DNA of 10,813 bases, from NCBI GenBank assembly GCA_045577755.1, contig JAZNJA010000011.1, positions 1 through 10,813 of the forward strand, given 5' to 3'. This document shows positions 6,298-10,813 of this stretch, in pieces. Both the position numbers and the translations under genes were made by a program. The notes beneath the pieces are model-generated. The model worked only from the letters and a program-made list of their open reading frames with translations. It made no database searches and was not told the DNA's origin. How positions within the stretch are numbered: position 1 is the first letter of the stretch; each line of letters starts with the position of its first letter. Origin of the DNA: CAMEON01 sp045577755. GTDB lineage: Bacteria; Bacillota; Clostridia; Oscillospirales; CAG-272.

Positions 6298-7794
6298 TCA
6301 ATCCCCGCCATCCTTCCTGACGCGAAAAAACAGGGATCTGAGGGCCTTCCCGTCGAAGGGGATCAGGGGATACAGGTAGTGCCGCTTCCCCGTGACGGTG
6401 ACGTTGGTCGCGAGCAGGATCACGATGCCGACCAGCCCCGCGCCAAAGCCCCAGTAGCCCCCGAGGGCGGTGAGGATCAAAAGCCCCATGCGCATGAATT
6501 TGAAGGCGTAGCCCAGCTCGTAGCTCCGCTGGGTGAAGTTGGCGATGGCCACGAAGGCCATGTAGAGGATGACCTCGGGAATGAGCCATCCGATCTCCAC
6601 CGCGAAGTCCCCCAGGATAAGTCCTCCCACCACCGACAGGGAGTTGGAAAGCATACTGGGGGTGTTCAGAGAGGCCATCCGCAATCCGTCGATCATGAAC
6701 TCCACCAAAAGGAGCTGGGCGATGATGGGGATGCGCCCTGTTTCGGTGGGAAGGATGAAGGACAGCCACTCGGGTAGGAATTCGGGGTGCATGATGAGCA
6801 GGTACCAGGTGGGAGTCAGAAACAAAGTCAGCCAGAAGACAGCGTGGCGCACCACACGGATATAGGTGCCCGTCAGGGGCGGGAAATAGAAGTCGTTGGT
6901 CTCCTGCATGAAGTCGAAGATGGAGGTGGGCAGGATCATGACCTGGGGGGAGGTGTCGCAGATCACCAGCACGCTCCCCTCCATGAGCTGGGCCGCCGCC
7001 GTATCGGGGCGCTCGGTGTACCGTATCTTGGGAAAGGGATTGTACCATCGCTTGCGGATCAACACCTCGGCCAGGGACTCGTGCCCCATGGTCAAAGCGT
7101 CGGTCCGCACAGCCGCCAGCTTGGACTTCACCCGCTCCACCAGATCACGGTCCGCCTTTCCTTCCATATAGCACACGGCGATGTCGGTCTTAGAGCTAGC
7201 CCCCACCGACAGATAGCTCACCGTCAGCGAGGGATCCCGCACACGGCGGCGGATGAGGGCTGTATTGAAGATCAGAGTCTCCACGAAGCCGTCCCGTGCC
7301 CCCCGCATGACCTTGTCCCCCTCGGGCTCGGCGGTGTCCCTGGCAGGGTAGCTCCGGGCGTCGATGACCACCACGGCCCTTCCAAAGGGAGACCCCACCA
7401 TGACCGCCGCCCCCGAGAGTACCATCTGCACCGCCGTGTCGGTGGAGTCGGTGACGTCGGTCTCCACGTAGGGCAGAGCGCGGGCACAGAACCGCAGAGC
7501 GGGGAGCAGATGGGACTTGCCCGCAGCGGTCTCGGCCAGAGTCCCCACCCCGCCCCGCTCCTCGGTGGAGGTAGTCAAGTCCTGCAACGTCAGGAAGGAC
7601 ATCATGAGCTTCATCATGACGGTATCCTTGATGAAGCCGTCGATGTAGTAGAGGGTCATCTCGTCCTTCCCCACCTTCAGGGGCTTTTTGATGAGGTCGA
7701 AGCTCTCCTCCACGCGGAGGATATGGTCAAGGAGGGCGACGTTGTCGAGGTAGCTGTCGGTCAGAGCGGGGTAGACGGGCGGGGTGTTTTGCAT
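6298..7794 (-). CDS. GerA-family spore germination protein, SpoVAF-like
   Basis: GerA-family proteins sit in the spore inner membrane and take part in nutrient-triggered germination; SpoVAF is the member linked to the SpoVA dipicolinic acid channel. The 498-residue product has a soluble N-terminal half with the family signature RGARDGFVETL and NTALIRRR (about 164-184), VKSKLAAVRTDAL, NPFPKIRYTERPD (about 252-264), and about five membrane helices from residue 315 to 480. The short N-terminus, LYYIDGFIKD near residue 50 and the 498-residue length resemble SpoVAF more than a classical GerA receptor A subunit, but no spoVA genes or gerB/gerC partners are in view, so I leave the symbol open. The start has GGAGG 5 bases upstream. 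A terminator follows the gene. Upstream lies a leader block with two RNA hairpin terminators, so the gene's own promoter is uncertain. Confidence 0.9.
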   Translation of the reverse strand: MQNTPPVYPALTDSYLDNVALLDHILRVEESFDLIKKPLKVGKDEMTLYYIDGFIKDTVMMKLMMSFLTLQDLTTSTEERGGVGTLAETAAGKSHLLPALRFCARALPYVETDVTDSTDTAVQMVLSGAAVMVGSPFGRAVVVIDARSYPARDTAEPEGDKVMRGARDGFVETLIFNTALIRRRVRDPSLTVSYLSVGASSKTDIAVCYMEGKADRDLVERVKSKLAAVRTDALTMGHESLAEVLIRKRWYNPFPKIRYTERPDTAAAQLMEGSVLVICDTSPQVMILPTSIFDFMQETNDFYFPPLTGTYIRVVRHAVFWLTLFLTPTWYLLIMHPEFLPEWLSFILPTETGRIPIIAQLLLVEFMIDGLRMASLNTPSMLSNSLSVVGGLILGDFAVEIGWLIPEVILYMAFVAIANFTQRSYELGYAFKFMRMGLLILTALGGYWGFGAGLVGIVILLATNVTVTGKRHYLYPLIPFDGKALRSLFFRVRKDGGD

Positions 7795-7870
7795 GGGAGC
7801 CTCCGTTTTGTGGATTCATTCGGTAAGAGCATTCCCCATTTCAATCAAATCATTCACATGATACTATCCA

Positions 7871-7944
7871 AAACAAAAGGAAGCACTGCTGCCGAGAATT
7901 CGACACTAGGACCATCCGAAGATAGCTTGCCTATCAGTACTTCC
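7871..7944 (-). ncRNA. Candidate small RNA or leader ending in an intrinsic terminator (RNA 2)
   Basis: Seven bases after a perfect TATAAT, GGAAGTACTG (7944-7935) pairs with CAGTGCTTCC (7888-7879), 10 pairs with one U-G wobble, and TTTTGTTTT follows (7878-7870). The predicted 5' nucleotide is the first base of the stem. The 46-base interior holds a smaller hairpin, GATAG/CTATC at 7935-7921. This is the form of a free-standing small RNA of about 74 nt or an attenuator in the gerA-family leader, 76 bases before that start codon. It fits no RNA family I know. An 89-codon frame runs across both RNAs (8123-7854), but I judge it accidental. Confidence 0.6.
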
Positions 7945-7950
7945 AAGATC

Positions 7951-7979
7951 ATTATATTATATGGCTTCTTGGTTGTCAA
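7951..7979 (-). promoter_or_regulatory. Perfect-consensus sigma-A promoter P2
   Basis: TTGACA (7979-7974), exactly 17 bases, then TATAAT (7956-7951). The predicted start is G7944. It abuts the U-tract of the preceding terminator, leaving 3 bases between. A housekeeping promoter of this strength is unexpected for a forespore germination gene, which supports a separate RNA product. Confidence 0.85.
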
Positions 7980-7982
7980 TAG

Positions 7983-8058
7983 AAAAAAGGAAGGATCCGG
8001 TATTGCAAAAATTGCCACATCCTCAAAGAGGCCGGCGAACAAACTCCCAGATCCTTCC
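7983..8058 (-). terminator. Terminator of RNA 1
   Basis: The perfect 9-pair stem GGAAGGATC/GATCCTTCC is followed directly by TTTTTT (7988-7983). The 52-base interior is larger than in ordinary terminators and contains its own hairpins. The lower part of the stem (GGAAG/CTTCC) is shared with the terminator of RNA 2. Confidence 0.65.
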
Positions 8059-8130
8059 GAAATGGCATCATCCGATTCCACGGGACTCAACGCCAAAAGC
8101 AAATCGTCCCCAACTCCTCGCATGATGCCA
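7983..8130 (-). ncRNA. Candidate two-domain structured RNA of about 148 nt (RNA 1)
   Basis: From the predicted start of promoter P1, two hairpin domains of similar size follow. Domain 1 is closed by TGGCATCAT (8130-8122) with ATGATGCCA (8071-8063) around 50 bases, with an inner GGGAC/GTCCC stem. Domain 2 is closed by GGAAGGATC (8058-8050) with GATCCTTCC (7997-7989) around 52 bases, with inner CCTC-TTT-GAGG and GCAA-TTT-TTGC hairpins. Both interiors begin with a GGAGTT element a few bases in, and end GGAATCGG and GCAATACCG. A U6 tract follows. Riboswitch-like tandem aptamers, a regulatory RNA or a leader are all possible; I cannot match it to riboswitch, 6S, SRP or T-box consensus elements. 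Confidence 0.6.
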
Positions 8131-8135
8131 CCGTT

Positions 8136-8164
8136 AGTATAACAAAAAACGATTGAAATGTCAA
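8136..8164 (-). promoter_or_regulatory. Sigma-A promoter P1
   Basis: TTGACA (8164-8159), 17 bases, then TATACT (8141-8136), one mismatch from consensus. Predicted start at about 8129-8130, exactly where the first RNA stem begins. It lies 15 bases downstream of the stop codon of the PstS-like gene, and I see no clear terminator between them. Confidence 0.8.
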
Positions 8165-8178
8165 GTCACTATAACACT

Positions 8179-9417
8179 TTATTTTCCGAGCCCCACGTAC
8201 CCGGTCTCTTCAATAATATATTGTCCCTCCTCGGACAGGATCCAATCCAGCAGCTTTTTCACATTGGGGTTATCGTTCCCCGCCCAGGTCACGGCGTACA
8301 CGGGAGCCACCACGGGGTAGGTCTTGTCCCGAATGTTCTCCACCGTGGGCGCCACGCCGTCGATGGCAATGAGCTTGATATCGGGGTGCCGGATGATGCC
8401 CTCAACGTAGAAGCGGAAGGAGAACCCGATGGACCCGGAGCTGCTCCGGTAGTCCGCCACCTCCTCGATGATGCCGCCCATGAAGCCCGAGACCTGGCTG
8501 GTGGGAGGATCCATCAGCGGGGTATCCCCCATGAAGCGGAGGAGCATACTCTGACTGCCGCTTCCCTCGTTGCGCTGGAAAGCCACGATGGGCTCGTCGT
8601 TGCCCCCGACCTCCTTCCAGTTGGTGATCTCCCCCGCATAGATCCCGCGGATCTGCTCGGCGGTCAGACTGCTTACGGGGTTGTCCTTGTGGACGAAGAA
8701 CACGAAGGCCTCGGAGCCGATCCGGGTGAACTCAAAGGTGGTACCGCACTCCTCGGCATAGGCCAGTTGTTCCTTTGAGGGATACGCCCCGAAAAAGATA
8801 TCGGTCTTGCGCTCAGCCAGCTTCTCGTAGCCACCCACGGTGTTGTTGTACTCGAACACGCCGTCGTACAGCTCGGTGGAGCGGGGGTAGGTGGCGTGGA
8901 TGAAGGCGGAGTAGACGGGGAAAGCCGCCGTGGCGCCGTCCAGGATGGGGAGGTCGTCCCTTCTCGTGAACTTTAGAGAGGCGTCTTTGAGCTTGACGAT
9001 CTTGGAGGGCCACTTGAAGGGGAGGTATTCTTGGGTGTTGATGTTGGGGGTCACGTCGATGACGGTGCGATCCCGTTGCTGATCCACCAGCATAGTCCCT
9101 ACTCCGATCACGATGAACAGAGCGACGTACCCGGCCAGGATCCCGACGGCCGCCTTACGCAGTTTTTTCAACCAGACCATCCCCAGCAGGAGAGGAACCG
9201 GCAGGAGCAGAAAGCCCATAAAGGCGAAAAATCCTACAGGATCGTATTCCTCCTGTATGACCACGCCCAGGAAGATCAGAGCAAAGCCCAAGAGCGCGAC
9301 GGGAACGGTCAGTATGATCTTTACGGTGCGGGAGCCTTTTTCACTACTTGCGCGGGTCTTGCAGGAATTATACAGAGACCAACATTTCAGAACAAAGCGG
9401 GATTTCAGGGAGGACAT
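8179..9417 (-). CDS. Membrane-anchored PstS-like solute-binding protein with three N-terminal membrane helices
   Basis: The C-terminal 270 residues form a PstS-type periplasmic-binding-protein domain: DGATAAFPV (from 160) stands where PstS has its first phosphate-binding loop, and NEGSGSQ (283-289) matches the second, followed by SSSGSIGFSF. Expected ligand is phosphate or a related oxyanion, bound outside the membrane. In place of a lipoprotein signal there are three helices at about 34-54, 62-83 and 89-110, placing the binding domain outside if the N-terminus is inside. No pstC, pstA or pstB is nearby, so this is an orphan binding protein, perhaps a sensor or a partner of a transporter elsewhere. 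The start has AAAGGAG with a 7-base gap. I see no confident promoter in the 116 bases upstream. The fold is well supported; the ligand is inferred. Confidence 0.85.
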   Translation of the reverse strand: MSSLKSRFVLKCWSLYNSCKTRASSEKGSRTVKIILTVPVALLGFALIFLGVVIQEEYDPVGFFAFMGFLLLPVPLLLGMVWLKKLRKAAVGILAGYVALFIVIGVGTMLVDQQRDRTVIDVTPNINTQEYLPFKWPSKIVKLKDASLKFTRRDDLPILDGATAAFPVYSAFIHATYPRSTELYDGVFEYNNTVGGYEKLAERKTDIFFGAYPSKEQLAYAEECGTTFEFTRIGSEAFVFFVHKDNPVSSLTAEQIRGIYAGEITNWKEVGGNDEPIVAFQRNEGSGSQSMLLRFMGDTPLMDPPTSQVSGFMGGIIEEVADYRSSSGSIGFSFRFYVEGIIRHPDIKLIAIDGVAPTVENIRDKTYPVVAPVYAVTWAGNDNPNVKKLLDWILSEEGQYIIEETGYVGLGK

Positions 9418-9533
9418 GGGATACTCCTTTCAAAGCTGTATATTGGAAGCGTTTTCACCTATATAGAAGCATTTTTTCGCGGTTGATTACGGAGGATCCA
9501 AAACTTTTTTAAAAGTGCCACATCTCATATTCT

Positions 9534-10013
9534 TTAGGAGATCCTTTTATCAATCACAGCGATCCCCGTGTTGGGCAAATAGCCGATCAAGTAGCAAGCG
9601 TTCCGGATCAAGTGACTGCCCAGATCCATTTCCATGATCTCGCCCGTCACCCTGTCCTGAATGATGGGGATCTCCAGCTTAGTGGGTGGATCGCCTCCAT
9701 CATCTCGGAAGTCATACCGAAGGACCACGCCCTCGATCACGCGGTATTCCTTATTTTTCAGGAGGCGATGATCCCGCGCATAGGGCAAAAGAAACCGTTT
9801 CACGCCAACGATGCTCCCGCATACAAGCAGGCTCACCGAGAATACCAGCGCGAGTTTTTCATGGATGGTCCGCATATGGAATATCGGCATCACATCAAAA
9901 TAGGACAAGAGAAACACGGTGAACATCAGGATCGCGGCGAACGGAATGACGGAAAAGCAGACTGCCCCGACCCAAAACTTCTTTTTGAATAAAGAGCGAA
10001 GCTTTTCTTCCAT
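9534..10013 (-). CDS. Two-helix membrane protein of unknown function, downstream paralogue
   Basis: I do not recognise the family. The protein has two membrane helices (about 17-38 and 55-75) and a C-terminal soluble domain of about 85 residues rich in predicted beta strands. It is a clear paralogue of the gene just upstream: both share MEEKL at the start, LLPY..D.RL, EYRVIE...LRYD, D..T.EI and CY.I.YLPNT..AV in the same order. The final motif is reminiscent of membrane proteins with DUF3592-like domains, but this is weak. Two adjacent ATGs occur (10016 and 10013); I prefer 10013 because AAGGA then sits at better spacing and the protein begins MEEKL like its paralogue. The stop of the upstream gene is 5 bases before this start, so the two form one operon. 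Base composition is more AT-rich than the dcw genes. Confidence 0.75.
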   Translation of the reverse strand: MEEKLRSLFKKKFWVGAVCFSVIPFAAILMFTVFLLSYFDVMPIFHMRTIHEKLALVFSVSLLVCGSIVGVKRFLLPYARDHRLLKNKEYRVIEGVVLRYDFRDDGGDPPTKLEIPIIQDRVTGEIMEMDLGSHLIRNACYLIGYLPNTGIAVIDKRIS

Positions 10014-10017
10014 CATG

Positions 10018-10500
10018 CTATCCTTCCCTATGATCGGGCTCTACAACTGCGGTCCTTGTGTTGGGCAGATAGGCGATCCGATAACATACGTCCTGTTCCA
10101 GCTCTTCATCAATAGAAAAGGTCAGGATCTCTTTTGTCAGAGTGTCGCAAAACAACGGAACAGGGTGCAATCGTGAGCTTTTCGCGTTTTCTCTCTGATA
10201 ATCATATCGCAGAAACGTCGCTTCGATCACCCGATATTCATGCTTGCGGATCAATCGGAGATCCTTTCTATAGGGCAACAGCTTCACAAATGCACCTGTC
10301 ATGGCTCCGATAAGCAAAACAATCGGCGCAAACAACCAAAGCAACTCCTTCCCATTCTGCATGTCAACAGCTTCATTCTCACTCGGATACGCCAGAAGAG
10401 AGCTGAGAAACCACAGCATGGATATGCAGGTTAGGATCATCGTGAAGCTCAATATGAATCGGCAATTACTTTTCAATTTTTGAAATAGCTTTTCTTCCAT
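10018..10500 (-). CDS. Two-helix membrane protein of unknown function, upstream paralogue
   Basis: This 160-residue protein has membrane helices at about 15-38 and 52-75, a short loop between them, and a C-terminal soluble domain with the pattern LLPYRKDLRL, EYRVIEATFLRYD and CYRIAYLPNTRTAVV that is repeated in the next gene. With the N-terminus inside, both ends are cytoplasmic. Function is unknown. It has a strong ribosome binding site (GGAGGTGA, 7 bases from GGAGG to ATG) and a perfect-consensus extended promoter 30 bases upstream, so it is probably well expressed. It is the first gene of a two-gene operon placed directly after an rRNA operon; the pair probably arose by tandem duplication and then diverged. 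Confidence 0.78.
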   Translation of the reverse strand: MEEKLFQKLKSNCRFILSFTMILTCISMLWFLSSLLAYPSENEAVDMQNGKELLWLFAPIVLLIGAMTGAFVKLLPYRKDLRLIRKHEYRVIEATFLRYDYQRENAKSSRLHPVPLFCDTLTKEILTFSIDEELEQDVCYRIAYLPNTRTAVVEPDHREG

Positions 10501-10529
10501 GATCTCACCTCCCTTTTGTTTCTGTTCTC

Positions 10530-10558
10530 ATTATAGCATATCGGGGAAAATATGTCAA
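10530..10558 (-). promoter_or_regulatory. Extended consensus sigma-A promoter of the paralogous membrane-protein pair
   Basis: TTGACA (10558-10553), 17 bases, TATAAT (10535-10530), with a TGC immediately before the -10 box (extended -10). The -35 box starts about 7 bases after the U-tract of the rRNA terminator. Predicted start near 10523, with a leader of about 22 bases. Confidence 0.88.
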
Positions 10559-10564
10559 GAAAAA

Positions 10565-10592
10565 GAAAAAAGACCCTTCCGAAGAAGCGTCT
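10565..10592 (-). terminator. Intrinsic terminator of the rRNA operon
   Basis: AGACGCTTC (10592-10584) pairs with GAAGGGTCT (10579-10571), with one G-G mismatch, around a TTCG tetraloop, followed by TTTTTCTTTT. It lies about 85 bases after the 23S 3' end and ends the rRNA transcript. Confidence 0.85.
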
Positions 10593-10677
10593 CGTCTCTT
10601 TGTTTTACCTTTGCAACCGAAAGAAGAAATCTTTTTTGTAGAAAAGAAACTCAAACATTGTAAATGAACCGTAAAGA

Positions 10678-10813
10678 GGTTCAAGCCCTCGGAAATTAGT
10701 ATCGGTCAGCTGAATGCATTACTGCACTTACACCTCCGACCTATCAAGCTCGTAGTCTACGAGCAACCTTACTCATTTAAAATGATGGGATATCTCATCT
10801 TGAAGCACGTTTC
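10678..10813 (-). rRNA. 23S ribosomal RNA, 3' end (cut by window edge)
   Basis: The minus strand carries conserved bacterial 23S domain VI sequence: GAAACGTGCTTCAAGATGAG at the edge, then TCGGAGGTGTAAGTGCAGTA, GCTGACCGATACTAAT and the terminal GAGGGCTTGAACC. The mature 3' end is placed near 10678 by analogy and may be off by several bases. Only about 136 bases are inside the window. No 5S rRNA or tRNA follows before the terminator at 10592; the 85 bases between contain no recognisable gene. Confidence 0.95.

Noticed and set aside
7854..8123. Minus-strand 89-codon ORF upstream of the germination gene
   Set aside because: Its ATG is only about 6 bases from the predicted transcription start with no ribosome binding site, and the frame runs through two terminators and a consensus promoter. 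Accidental reading through structured RNA is more likely, though a leaderless start is not excluded.
6787..8142. Plus-strand ORF of 451 codons opposite the germination gene and the RNA block
   Set aside because: It is a shadow of the GerA-family gene; its last 95 codons are antisense to the RNA hairpins and show no start signal of their own.
9505..9520. Possible terminator after the second membrane-protein gene (ACTTTTTTAAAAGT)
   Set aside because: The stem is only A-T rich, 6 pairs with a 2-base loop, and the following U-run is short.

Overview
The window looks like a chromosomal segment of an anaerobic, spore-forming Firmicute of class Clostridia, probably a gut lineage of the Oscillospirales/Christensenellales kind. 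The reasons are the mraZ-rsmH-ftsL-PBP-murE order, a GerA-family spore germination protein, strong AAAGGAGG-type ribosome binding sites, consensus sigma-A promoters, and moderately high GC in the core genes. Every convincing gene is on the minus strand, so the biological reading direction is from position 10813 towards 1.

Read in that direction: (1) the 3' end of a 23S rRNA gene (10813-10678), with an rRNA terminator and no 5S gene before it; (2) an extended consensus promoter driving two tandem paralogous 160-residue membrane proteins of unknown function (10500-9534), more AT-rich than the rest; (3) a membrane-anchored PstS-like solute-binding protein with three N-terminal membrane helices (9417-8179); (4) a compact non-coding block (8164-7871) holding two consensus sigma-A promoters, each followed by a structured RNA that ends in a U-tract; (5) a GerA/SpoVAF-like germination protein (7794-6298) with an intrinsic terminator; (6) a 440-base control region with the dcw promoter, an MraZ operator just downstream of the predicted start site, a second MraZ-like box in opposite orientation, and a possible 27-codon ORF; (7) the start of the division and cell wall (dcw) operon: mraZ, rsmH, ftsL with a very long N-terminal extension, a SpoVD/FtsI-type transpeptidase with two PASTA repeats, and the N-terminal third of murE, which runs off the left edge.

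The dcw genes work together. MraZ probably autoregulates the cluster, RsmH methylates 16S rRNA, FtsL and the class B PBP act in septal peptidoglycan synthesis, and MurE extends the peptidoglycan precursor stem peptide.

The two most unusual non-coding structures are a symmetric hairpin array (632-823) inside the spoVD-murE spacer, with four ATATCGA boxes facing four TCGATAT boxes and stems that vary but stay paired, and the tandem promoter-RNA-terminator block upstream of the germination gene. I do not recognise either as a named family. Both are read by eye, without folding or database search.
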